18,643 nt of DNA from Anaerolineae bacterium (GTDB taxonomy: Bacteria > Chloroflexota > Anaerolineae > Promineifilales > Promineifilaceae). The position numbers and the translations under genes are program-made. How positions within the stretch are numbered: position 1 is the stretch's first letter; each line of letters begins with the position of its first letter. The notes beneath the pieces were generated by a model. The model ran no database searches and was not told where the DNA came from. It saw only the letters and a program-made list of their open reading frames with translations. This document shows positions 1 through 6,412 of this stretch, in pieces. The stretch is taken from the NCBI GenBank assembly GCA_028277515.1, contig JANQGC010000046.1, forward strand, positions 1-18,643, given 5' to 3'.

Positions 1-218
1 ATTTATTGGATGCTGCCTTTGCCGGAGAGGGTGCACCTTCAGTTAAAAAGCTAATCGTTTGCCGCACGCCAGGCGAGCGAACATCCGACACATCAACCAG
101 GCCGCCGCCTTGCTGGCGGCATAATGGTTCATCGCTGTTCGCTCGCCTGGCGTGCGGCAAACGATTAGCTTTTTAACTGAAGGTGCACCCTCTCCGGCAA
201 AGGCAGCATCCAATAAAT
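1..218. repeat. Perfect 83-bp inverted repeat with 52-bp loop at the window edge
   Basis: Bases 1-83 are the exact reverse complement of 136-218, and 84-135 form the loop. The palindrome runs flush with base 1. The right arm continues naturally into the upstream part of an epimerase gene, so the left arm is the copied one. Arms this perfect, ending at a sequence edge, are typical of a fold-back chimera or a misassembled contig end. A real inverted duplication cannot be excluded from sequence alone. Confidence 0.9.
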
Positions 219-516
219 TGATGGTTCCCCCCAAATTATGATCCAGCGCCTCTGGCAATGGCAGAAACGGATCACGAACCCCGGCCGCCGCCAGGTGGAA
301 AATCAGATCGGGTCTTGTCTTCTGAACGGCCGATCGCAGGGCATCCCTGTCCCGCAGATCGACATTCACATAAGTCACCCCGGGACGACCGTCGTTTCTG
401 TAGTCTGCCAATCGCTTACGCGTCATCCCGGTAATAGTAAGCACAGGATCTTGCACCAGGTGGTTAATCAAGGCTGTCCCAATGAAACCCGTTGCTCCTG
501 AAATCAAAACATGCAT
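43..516 (-). CDS. NAD-dependent epimerase/dehydratase (extended SDR), 3' end corrupted
   Basis: The frame starts at the ATG at 516 (MHVLISG). An in-frame upstream start at 537 lies inside a palindrome and is less likely. The N-terminus shows the Rossmann nucleotide-binding motif GATGFIG (residues 7-13), then the LIFHLAA strand and an N-x-x-GT-x-N-LL helix, all typical of NAD(P)-dependent sugar epimerases/dehydratases. The YxxxK pair is present as YAASK (Tyr132, Lys136). Normal extended SDRs are about 300 residues, but this frame stops after 157. From about residue 145 it reads the mirrored arm of the 1-218 palindrome, so the last 13 or so residues are antisense to the gene's own codons and not credible. 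The segment between KLIVC and YAASK is also short and lacks the usual catalytic Ser/Thr, so part of the loop may be rearranged. The substrate cannot be named. Confidence 0.7.
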   Translation of the reverse strand: MHVLISGATGFIGTALINHLVQDPVLTITGMTRKRLADYRNDGRPGVTYVNVDLRDRDALRSAVQKTRPDLIFHLAAAGVRDPFLPLPEALDHNLGGTINLLDAAFAGEGAPSVKKLIVCRTPGERTAMNHYAASKAAAWLMCRMFARLACGKRLAF

Positions 517-527
517 ACGTAGTACAA

Positions 528-555
528 TGACAGTCACTCATTCAAGTGACTGTCA
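528..555. repeat. Short palindrome TGACAGTCACT / AGTGACTGTCA
   Basis: Arms of 11 bp (528-538 and 545-555) flank a 6-bp loop. The same termini bound the duplicated repeats at 16926-17100, so this is a minimal member of that family. It lies 11 bp upstream of the epimerase ATG, where it could act as an operator or as a transcript hairpin. The function is unknown. Confidence 0.75.
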
Positions 556-607
556 CATAAAGAAAAGTTTTGCCAATGGCTAATATTACCCTTAGAATCA
601 ACAATTT

Positions 608-622
608 GGAAATCGCGATTAC
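608..622. repeat. Isolated arm of the GTAATCGCGATTTCC palindromic repeat
   Basis: These 15 bases are the exact reverse complement of the left arm of the element at 2821-2880. No partner arm is visible nearby, so this is probably a decayed copy. It lies in the leader upstream of the TfoX remnant. Confidence 0.5.
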
Positions 623-663
623 TTTGGACAAAACAGTAATAAATTTATGCAATGGAGAACAGT

Positions 664-774
664 ATGGCAACAACACCGGAATATGCGCAGTATATCATCG
701 AGCAAATGACGCAAATCCAGCCGATTCACCAGAAGAAAATGTTTGGTGGTGTTGTGGTACAATCCCTGTCGTGA
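664..774 (+). pseudogene. TfoX N-terminal-domain remnant (36 codons)
   Basis: The frame reads MATTPEYAQYIIEQ, then ...KKMFGG, then stops at TGA 772-774. This resembles the start of TfoX N-terminal-domain proteins (a short acidic helix, a 'yvleqL' helix, then the R-R-M-F-G-G motif), which normally continue to about 100 residues. Here it ends seven residues after MFGG. An intact Shine-Dalgarno (GGAG at 654-657) sits six bases before the ATG. The stop overlaps the proposed GTG start of the downstream MscS gene as GTGA. It could be a decayed gene or a short ORF kept for translational coupling. The match is from memory of the family, over a short stretch. Confidence 0.55.
758..763 (+). promoter_or_regulatory. 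Extended -10 box (TGG-TACAAT) ahead of the MscS GTG
   Basis: TACAAT is preceded by TGG, giving the extended -10 form TGnTAnAAT. It ends seven bases before the GTG at 771, so transcription would begin at or one base before the start codon. That would make a leaderless message. No good -35 is seen, which extended -10 promoters can tolerate. Confidence 0.4.
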
Positions 775-1781
775 AAAAACGCACAATACTGCTCATTCTG
801 AGTCCATTCATACTCATCATTCTGCTTTTCAGCATAATAATTGGCGTCATATCTCTCAATCTCGAGGCGGAACTGATTGTCGATAGGTTCGATATGTCAC
901 TGGAAACGGCACGCCTGGCGGTCCTGGTTTTTTCCTTCATCTCCATCCCGTTCAAGATTATTTTTATCGCTCTGATGTTCGCCATCGCTTTTTGGATCCA
1001 CCGGCGAAACTGGCGCATTGCCGGCGGGTTATTTCGCTCGCGCCTGGTGCGGGACAGCATTGTCGAACCGTCGGCCGTCGTTTACTCCCTTGCCGACCAT
1101 GAGCACCATCCGCCGGAGGTGATGTCCGCCCAGCATGAAGATACCGTCCAGCAACTCATTGCCAGTATTGTCAGCTTAACCGCCTTCAGCGCCGCCACGA
1201 TTCTTAGCCTGGCTCAATTTGTTACTCTGGCCAACCTGGCCGTCCTGGTGACCGTTATCACCGGTGGCCTGGCCTGGGGGGCGCGTACCTTGATCAGCGA
1301 CCTGCTCTCCGGAATCAGCAATATATTTGAAGATAATTTCGATGTGGGCGACAAAATCGAATTCCTTTATGCGGGTAAGCACCTGGAAGGGGTCATTGAG
1401 AAAGTCACCGTGCGCTTAGCACAAATGCGCGCGCCGACCGGGGAATTAATTATCGTGCCGCACGGTGAATTGAGAATATTGCGCAACTTCACCCGCGGCC
1501 GTTTCTCCGGAACGACCGTAACCTTGCTCATAAACAGCAAAGACTTGCCCCGCGCGATTGAACTGCTGCGCGAATTAGCGCCAAAAACCCCTGAGATTTT
1601 GCCCGATCTATTAGAGCCTTGGCTGGTGCTAAGCCGGGAGGGGGAATTAGGTCCGCAAACGGAAATCACCTTGATCAACAAGGCAGTTCACGGCCACGGC
1701 GCTGAACTTCGCCTGAAAATTATGGACCTGGCCACTACCCATCTGCAAGAGGCAGGCATTATGCTAGGTGGAGAGACATAA
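771..1781 (+). CDS. MscS-family mechanosensitive channel, copy 1
   Basis: This is a small-conductance mechanosensitive channel-type membrane protein, expected to open under membrane tension and release solutes. From the GTG at 771 it is 336 residues. Hydrophobic segments lie near residues 4-28, 49-76 and 128-151, followed by the pore-lining helix at about 152-173 (GGLAWGARTLISDLLSG). The MscS beta domain then follows, with FDVGDKIE and the GELIIVPHGEL strand (about 209-235), matching the family's 'vGD.I...G.V..i..R.T.....G....iPN' pattern. The frame extends upstream to 570, but those 67 residues look unlike any channel, and the TfoX remnant occupies another frame there. Starting at 771 makes the N-terminus (KKRTILLILSP) and the length match copy 2 downstream. 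The next gene starts seven bases after the stop. Confidence 0.88.
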   Translation: MKKRTILLILSPFILIILLFSIIIGVISLNLEAELIVDRFDMSLETARLAVLVFSFISIPFKIIFIALMFAIAFWIHRRNWRIAGGLFRSRLVRDSIVEPSAVVYSLADHEHHPPEVMSAQHEDTVQQLIASIVSLTAFSAATILSLAQFVTLANLAVLVTVITGGLAWGARTLISDLLSGISNIFEDNFDVGDKIEFLYAGKHLEGVIEKVTVRLAQMRAPTGELIIVPHGELRILRNFTRGRFSGTTVTLLINSKDLPRAIELLRELAPKTPEILPDLLEPWLVLSREGELGPQTEITLINKAVHGHGAELRLKIMDLATTHLQEAGIMLGGET

Positions 1782-1788
1782 TCCTGAG

Positions 1789-2793
1789 ATGCGCGGCCGT
1801 ACAATCCTCCTTATCCTCAGCCCTATTCTGCTGATCATCATCCTCATCATATTAATGATCGGCATCCTGCAAAGCGCGGGCATGATGACCCTCAATTTCG
1901 CCGCTTCCCTGGTGGAAATCGGTGTTCCACTGCCAGTTGCCCGCTTCGCCCAAGACGTCACCGCGATCTTAAACTGGTTAAACTTCCCACTGCGCCTGCT
2001 TTTCATCCCTGTCATCTTCATCATCGCTTTCACCTTCCACCGGTTTAATCACCGGCTGGCCAGATGGTTGCTTGAATCACCTTTCATGCATGCCGTTCGC
2101 CGCCCGAACCTGGTTTTAGAAGATGGATCGCTCAGCGAACGCATAAAAGACCTGGACCAAGACGGCGCACGCCATCGCCAGACGCTTGAGCATCTCATCG
2201 CCAGCGCCATCAGTCTGATCGCCTTTTCTCTCGCCGCTTTTTTATCTTTGCTCCAGTTTATTAATCCGGCCGGCCTGGCCTTGATCGCCACAGTGGCTTC
2301 TACAGCCTTGGGCTTTGGTGCCCGTGATTATATTAATGACCTCATCATGGGGGTTACCGATATTTTTGAAGATGATTTTGACGTTGGTGAAAAGATTGAA
2401 GTTTTACGACTTTTACAGCACCTGGAAGGTGTTGTGAGTAAGGTGAACGTGCGCACGGCGACAGTTCTAACGCCTGATGGCATCCCGATCATCATTCCTC
2501 ATGGCAGCATGCGGGTCATCCGCAATTTTAGCCGGGGCAATTATTCCAGCACGTCTATTACTTTCCCTGTCAAAACGGCTGATTTTTCTGAAACCTTAAA
2601 AAGGTTAGAGGAATTATCGGCCGAATCTATGACCTTGTTTCCGGAACTCATCGAGCCGCTAAAAATCATCAGTAAATCAGGCATCGTCGGTGCTGAAACA
2701 GAGTTGAACATCCTGGGCAAAGCGAACTACGGCGAGGGAGCCGATTTGCGCCTTCAATTATTAACGGAAATCGAAAAACGAATACAAATCTGA
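1789..2793 (+). CDS. MscS-family mechanosensitive channel, copy 2
   Basis: This is a 334-residue paralogue of the preceding channel, beginning MRGRTILLILSP against MKKRTILLILSP. It has the same order of parts: three hydrophobic segments, a pore helix (LGFGARDYINDLIMG), FEDDFDVGEKIE, and a beta domain containing DGIPIIIPHG and a VIRNFSRG strand close to copy 1's ILRNFTRG. An in-frame GTG at 1768 would add seven residues and overlap copy 1. The ATG at 1789 is preferred because it aligns the two N-termini; GGAG lies about 15 bases upstream, rather far. The arrangement looks like tandem duplication with divergence, and the two chains could form homo- or hetero-heptamers. The C-terminus ends soon after the beta/alpha-beta region, with no extra regulatory domain. 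Confidence 0.9.
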   Translation: MRGRTILLILSPILLIIILIILMIGILQSAGMMTLNFAASLVEIGVPLPVARFAQDVTAILNWLNFPLRLLFIPVIFIIAFTFHRFNHRLARWLLESPFMHAVRRPNLVLEDGSLSERIKDLDQDGARHRQTLEHLIASAISLIAFSLAAFLSLLQFINPAGLALIATVASTALGFGARDYINDLIMGVTDIFEDDFDVGEKIEVLRLLQHLEGVVSKVNVRTATVLTPDGIPIIIPHGSMRVIRNFSRGNYSSTSITFPVKTADFSETLKRLEELSAESMTLFPELIEPLKIISKSGIVGAETELNILGKANYGEGADLRLQLLTEIEKRIQI

Positions 2794-2820
2794 GCACACG
2801 ATTCTTTAGTAAGCCTATAT

Positions 2821-2880
2821 GTAATCGCGATTTCCATATCGCGCGTTTGTGGCGGAACGCGAAAGGGATTTCACGGTTAC
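2821..2880. repeat. Palindromic element, GTAA[T/C]CG family
   Basis: Left arm 2821-2843 and right arm 2858-2880 match at about 17 of 23 positions. The element starts GTAATCGCGATTTCC and ends GATTTCACGGTTAC. It fills part of the 177-base gap between the second channel gene and the lipoprotein gene. It belongs to the family also seen at 8808, 15091, 16085 and 17199. Confidence 0.8.
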
Positions 2881-2970
2881 CAACTACTGAAAATCCCTGA
2901 ATCTGAGTATTATTTGCCGAATGAGTGGGGGAAGATAAACTAAATTCGCTTTTTAGCAAGGAGAAAAGGA

Positions 2971-5466
2971 ATGAAATCAAATAGTGTAAAAATCACTGGC
3001 CTGATCCTCATGCTGCTGTTGTTTGCAGTTGCCTGCTCTGGCCAGGAAGAACCGACCGCCACCCCCCAACCCGCAGAAACAACGCAGGAAGAAGCCCCAA
3101 CCGAACAGCCGCCGACGGCCGTTCCCCCCACCGCAGAACCCGCATTAGAAACTGCGCCTACCGTCATCCCCCCGCGCGACGATCAAACATCCGAAGCAGG
3201 GCCTGAGGAATTACAATCACCACTGGAAGAGATGGAGCACAATCCCGACGACCGACTGATCGATATCACCTGGGAATGGGTCTCCCGCGATCCCAACGGC
3301 AATGATATCCCGCCGATCAACGTCTCCGACCCTGAACGCTACACCATCATTTTTAATGAAGACGGCACGTTTAACGCCACTCTTGATTGTAATAATGCCT
3401 CCGGTCAGTATGCAACCCCCGAACCGGGTCAAATTTTTATGGAATTGGGACCAACAACCCTCGCCGCCTGTCCGGAAGACTCATTAGACACGGAGATGAG
3501 CAACATGTTCGGGCCAGTGCAGAGTTATCGGATCTCTGAGAATAGCAACAATCTGACTCTGATCTGGGCTGCCGGCGGACCAATTGATGTCTTCCGCAAT
3601 GCGGCCGTTGAAATTCCTGGTGAAGAAGAGGTACGGGCTATTCCGGCAGATGCCATTGAGTTGAATACAGGCAGCCTGGCATCCTCTTACCAATGGGAAG
3701 TAAGACCTGGAAATCCAATTCCACCGGGACCCGGAGGTCAAGGATTTCCACCCCATATCGTGATGACATTTGATGGCTCATCGGCTGAGGACGCCCTGAT
3801 CAATGGCGGCGCAATCGCTTACCTTTTTCCCACCGCTGCCTATGTTGCGCTGTATGATGCCGCCGGTAATTCCATCGTGTCCGACCAGGTCGCACGACTG
3901 CAAGAGCTGATCGATTCGGCTGCTGAACGGGCTGAAATCCCAGAGAGTCCTATGCCCCTTCTGCCCCCACCAAGCAGCTTTATGGGTCGTTGGGCGCAGT
4001 TCGCCGACCTTGATTTCGCTGCCGGCAGCGGCATCCGCTACGTATCCGAAGCGCCCAACCGCCAGGATATTGGTCCCTGGACCAACTTCGGCACGGCATT
4101 CTATTACCAGGGCTTAACAGCAGACAACCAGTTTTATGTATCCTTACGCTGGCCTGTTTCAACAGAAGCCTTACCAAATACACCCGACGATGTGCCTGAA
4201 GATATCATAACCGTTTCAACTGATCCGGATACCTATCCTACCTATCTGCAAGAAACAAAAGATTCATTAAATGCCTTAACGCCATCAGACTGGATACCAA
4301 ACCTATCTGAAATTGACGCGATGGTTAGCTCTTTAAATTTCCCCACGACTGGCGGAGAAGAAGGCGGTGAGGCTGAAGAAGGTGAAGGTGAGAGCACAGG
4401 CGATCCGGACGAAGAAGTCGACTTGCCTGAGCCGGAAGATGGCGTTCCCACAGGAACAGTCACCGCGCCTGATGGTGTGTTCATTCGCACCGGGCCGGGA
4501 ACCGATTATCCCTCGGTTGGGGCGATTGCTTTTGAGGAGTCGGGTGAAATTGTTGGCGTCAGCGAAGATGGCGGCTGGTGGGTTTTTGACGTGCCTGAAA
4601 GTTTGAACGCGCCCAACAACCAGGGGTGGGTGTCGGCCGATTTCATAGATGCCCAAAATGCAAGCAATGTCCCCGTAGTTGAAGCACCGGATTTAGAACC
4701 GGCCATTACCGGAACAACCTGGGGCTGGGTCTCCATAACAAGTCCGGCAGGCGTAACGGCCGTCGATGACCCCAGCTTGTATACCATCCTGTTCAACGAA
4801 GATGGCAGCGCGGCGATTAAAGCTGATTGCAATAACGTGATTGCCTCCTACACGACTGACGGGGGCAGTATCAGCATCACCCCAGGACCTTCCACACTGG
4901 TGGCCTGCCCTGAAGGTTCTTTAGATACGCAGTTCTTAGACAACCTTAGCAATGCTGCGGTCTATTTCTTCCAGGATGGTGACCTTTATATGGACCTCTT
5001 CGCTGATGCAGGAACTATGCGTTTCTCCCCACAATCAGGAACAACTGAGCCAACACCTCCAGCAGATGAAAATGATCCGGCGACAGCCACAGGCACCGTC
5101 CTGCGCGTCGCCTCTTTTGGGCCGGAAGGGGCGCAGCAGCCACCTTTAGAGGGCACGACCCTCACAGCCCTGTTCAGCGACACCCAGGTCTCCGGCTCGG
5201 CCGGTTGCAATGATTACACGGGGGGCTTAGTTCCTGTTGATGACCATTTCACTATTGGACCCCTGGCTACGACCCAAAAGCTGTGTAACGAACCGGAAGG
5301 CATCATGGAGCAGGAACAAGCCTATTTGTCTGCCCTGCAGGCGGTCAACGGATTCCAGTGGGAGACTGAGCAAGTGAACAATGCTGAGATCATCACCGCC
5401 GGCCAGCTTTTTTATAGCACGGCCGAAGGATTGCCGGGCGTGATTAACTTAATTTCACAATCGTAG
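2971..5466 (+). CDS. Secreted META/SH3 multidomain lipoprotein (831 aa)
   Basis: A strong Shine-Dalgarno (AAGGAG, then a second AGGA) precedes the ATG. Residues 1-22 form a lipoprotein signal with a hydrophobic core and LLFAVAC. Cys22 is the likely lipidated residue, although position -3 is Ala rather than the usual Leu. A low-complexity Pro/Thr/Glu linker follows (23-85). Domains: META-like 1 at about 95-213 (ITWEWV, FNEDGTFNATLDCNN, LGPTTLAACPEDS), a region of unknown fold at about 230-455, an acidic Gly/Glu linker (461-490), a bacterial SH3 domain at about 495-562 (VFIRTGPGTDYPSVG), META-like 2 at about 578-687 (TTWGWV, DCNN, GPSTLVACPEGS), and META-like 3 at about 706-825 (GSAGCNDYTG, LATTQKLC). 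META domains are known from HslJ-type outer-surface and stress proteins. The protein is probably anchored outside the membrane; its ligand is unknown. Conserved Cys pairs in each META copy could form disulfides. Confidence 0.85.
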   Translation: MKSNSVKITGLILMLLLFAVACSGQEEPTATPQPAETTQEEAPTEQPPTAVPPTAEPALETAPTVIPPRDDQTSEAGPEELQSPLEEMEHNPDDRLIDITWEWVSRDPNGNDIPPINVSDPERYTIIFNEDGTFNATLDCNNASGQYATPEPGQIFMELGPTTLAACPEDSLDTEMSNMFGPVQSYRISENSNNLTLIWAAGGPIDVFRNAAVEIPGEEEVRAIPADAIELNTGSLASSYQWEVRPGNPIPPGPGGQGFPPHIVMTFDGSSAEDALINGGAIAYLFPTAAYVALYDAAGNSIVSDQVARLQELIDSAAERAEIPESPMPLLPPPSSFMGRWAQFADLDFAAGSGIRYVSEAPNRQDIGPWTNFGTAFYYQGLTADNQFYVSLRWPVSTEALPNTPDDVPEDIITVSTDPDTYPTYLQETKDSLNALTPSDWIPNLSEIDAMVSSLNFPTTGGEEGGEAEEGEGESTGDPDEEVDLPEPEDGVPTGTVTAPDGVFIRTGPGTDYPSVGAIAFEESGEIVGVSEDGGWWVFDVPESLNAPNNQGWVSADFIDAQNASNVPVVEAPDLEPAITGTTWGWVSITSPAGVTAVDDPSLYTILFNEDGSAAIKADCNNVIASYTTDGGSISITPGPSTLVACPEGSLDTQFLDNLSNAAVYFFQDGDLYMDLFADAGTMRFSPQSGTTEPTPPADENDPATATGTVLRVASFGPEGAQQPPLEGTTLTALFSDTQVSGSAGCNDYTGGLVPVDDHFTIGPLATTQKLCNEPEGIMEQEQAYLSALQAVNGFQWETEQVNNAEIITAGQLFYSTAEGLPGVINLISQS

Positions 5467-5624
5467 ATCAAATTGCCGGAGGGTGTGTTTCATTTTAGTA
5501 ATTATGTAGCGCGATCAGCGTGCCCTTTGGGTATTGGTAAATCGCGCTGGCCGATTTACCAAATCGGCCTACATTGAAGTGCCTACTTTACCAATTTGAA
5601 ACACACCCAGTGCCCAATTTGCTC
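5466..5624. repeat. Nested palindromic element after the lipoprotein gene
   Basis: Outer arms contain a perfect 12-bp match, GGGTGTGTTTCA (5481-5492) with TGAAACACACCC (5597-5608). They extend imperfectly to GATCAAATTG (5466-5475) and CAATTTGCTC (5615-5624). A second palindromic unit lies between them (about 5504-5574), with hairpins GGTAAATCG/CGATTTACC and GCCGATTT/AAATCGGC and termini GTAG...CTAC. It looks like one palindromic element inserted into another. It may also act as a transcription terminator for the lipoprotein gene, though no U-tract is evident. Confidence 0.65.
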
Positions 5625-5671
5625 ACCGGTCAAAAATTAGACAGTTTGTGTTACAAGCAACCGGCACAAAG

Positions 5672-5700
5672 TTGAACTCCTTAAAAAGATATGTTATCAT
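5672..5700 (+). promoter_or_regulatory. Sigma-70-like promoter of the toxin-antitoxin pair
   Basis: TTGAAC (5672-5677) and TATCAT (5695-5700) are separated by exactly 17 bases. The -10 hexamer overlaps the first operator-like repeat. Transcription would start near 5707, ahead of the antitoxin start. Confidence 0.55.
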
Positions 5701-5724
5701 GATGCCATATATGTTATCATGATG
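5689..5724 (+). promoter_or_regulatory. Duplicated operator-like repeat before the antitoxin
   Basis: ATATGTTATCATGATG occurs twice (5689-5704 and 5709-5724) with a 20-base period. Each copy holds the 8-bp palindrome ATCATGAT. One copy covers the -10 box and the other lies just past the expected transcription start. Ribbon-helix-helix antitoxins bind such paired short palindromes about two helical turns apart, so autorepression is likely. Confidence 0.55.
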
Positions 5725-5741
5725 TAGCTATGGAGTGGATA

Positions 5742-5990
5742 ATGGTTCGTACACAAACCCAGCTAACCGAGGATCAAGCGCGCGCCTTAAAAAAACTAGC
5801 CAATACCGAAGGCAAATCAGTTGCCGAATTAATCCGCATCAGCGTAGATGCCATGCTGGCATCAAAGATTAATATTACTGATGATGAACGGCGGAATAGA
5901 GCATTAGCGGCCGTTGGAAAATTCCGCACTGGCGATACCGACTTAGCCCAGGAACATGATCGCTATCTTGCTGAGATATATGGGAAATGA
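5742..5990 (+). CDS. Ribbon-helix-helix (CopG-like) antitoxin
   Basis: This is an 82-residue protein reading MVRTQTQLTEDQARALKKLA, with a short beta strand followed by two helices (KSVAELIRISVDAML), the usual ribbon-helix-helix DNA-binding layout. The acidic C-terminal part (residues 50-82) would wrap the toxin. The ATG at 5742 has GGAG six bases upstream. An in-frame ATG at 5730 would add four residues but would place that GGAG inside the gene. The stop overlaps the toxin start as ATGA, so the two are translationally coupled. The role is inferred from the fold and the PIN partner: it should neutralise the toxin and repress the shared promoter through the duplicated ATCATGAT sites. The C-terminal third has no sequence I recognise specifically. 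Confidence 0.8.
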   Translation: MVRTQTQLTEDQARALKKLANTEGKSVAELIRISVDAMLASKINITDDERRNRALAAVGKFRTGDTDLAQEHDRYLAEIYGK

Positions 5991-6385
5991 CAACATATAT
6001 TGATACATCAGCATTCCTGGCGCTGCTCAATGCTGATGATCGTTATCATGCTTCTGCTGTTGCAGTTTGGAGGCAATTGTTGGGGGAAAAAGAGCCGCTT
6101 GTTTGTAATAATTATGTGTTGGTGGAAACTATCACTTTATTGCAAAATCGCTTTGGCCAGGACGCTGTCAGGGTATTTCAAGAGGATATCCTCCCTGTTG
6201 TCACCATCAACTGGGTAGATGTATCGATTCATCTTCAAGCCATCAGCGCACTTTTGGCATCGGGTCGCCGGCGTGTCAGTTTAGTCGATTGGAGCGCAAT
6301 AGAAATGATGCGCTCAACTGGAGCAAGGCGAATATTCACATTCGATCAGCATTTTGAACAATACGGCTTATCGACGATGCCATAA
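5987..6385 (+). CDS. vapC: PIN-domain toxin, VapC family ribonuclease
   Basis: This 132-residue PIN protein is the usual length for VapC. The acidic Mg2+-binding residues are all visible: Asp6 (YIDTSAF), Glu47 (VLVET), Asp101 (SLVDW) and Asp120 (FTFDQHF). VapC enzymes cut specific RNAs, often initiator tRNA or the 23S sarcin-ricin loop; which target applies here cannot be told. It overlaps the antitoxin gene by four bases and relies on it for expression and control. The gene ends 27 bases before the convergent end of the molybdenum hydroxylase gene. The protein looks intact and probably active. Confidence 0.9.
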   Translation: MTTYIDTSAFLALLNADDRYHASAVAVWRQLLGEKEPLVCNNYVLVETITLLQNRFGQDAVRVFQEDILPVVTINWVDVSIHLQAISALLASGRRRVSLVDWSAIEMMRSTGARRIFTFDQHFEQYGLSTMP

Positions 6386-6412
6386 ACTGTAGCACAATTT
6401 AGGCAAATTGCT

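Noticed and set aside
570..770. In-frame 67-residue N-terminal extension of the first MscS channel
   Set aside because: It has no membrane or channel character, it would make the protein unlike its tandem paralogue, and another frame there encodes a TfoX-like stub with its own ribosome-binding site.
6395..6410. CAATTT/AAATTG stem between the convergent toxin and hydroxylase genes as a terminator
   Set aside because: The six-base AT-only stem with a four-base loop is too weak, and no proper U-tract follows on either strand. It may still be a minor bidirectional signal.
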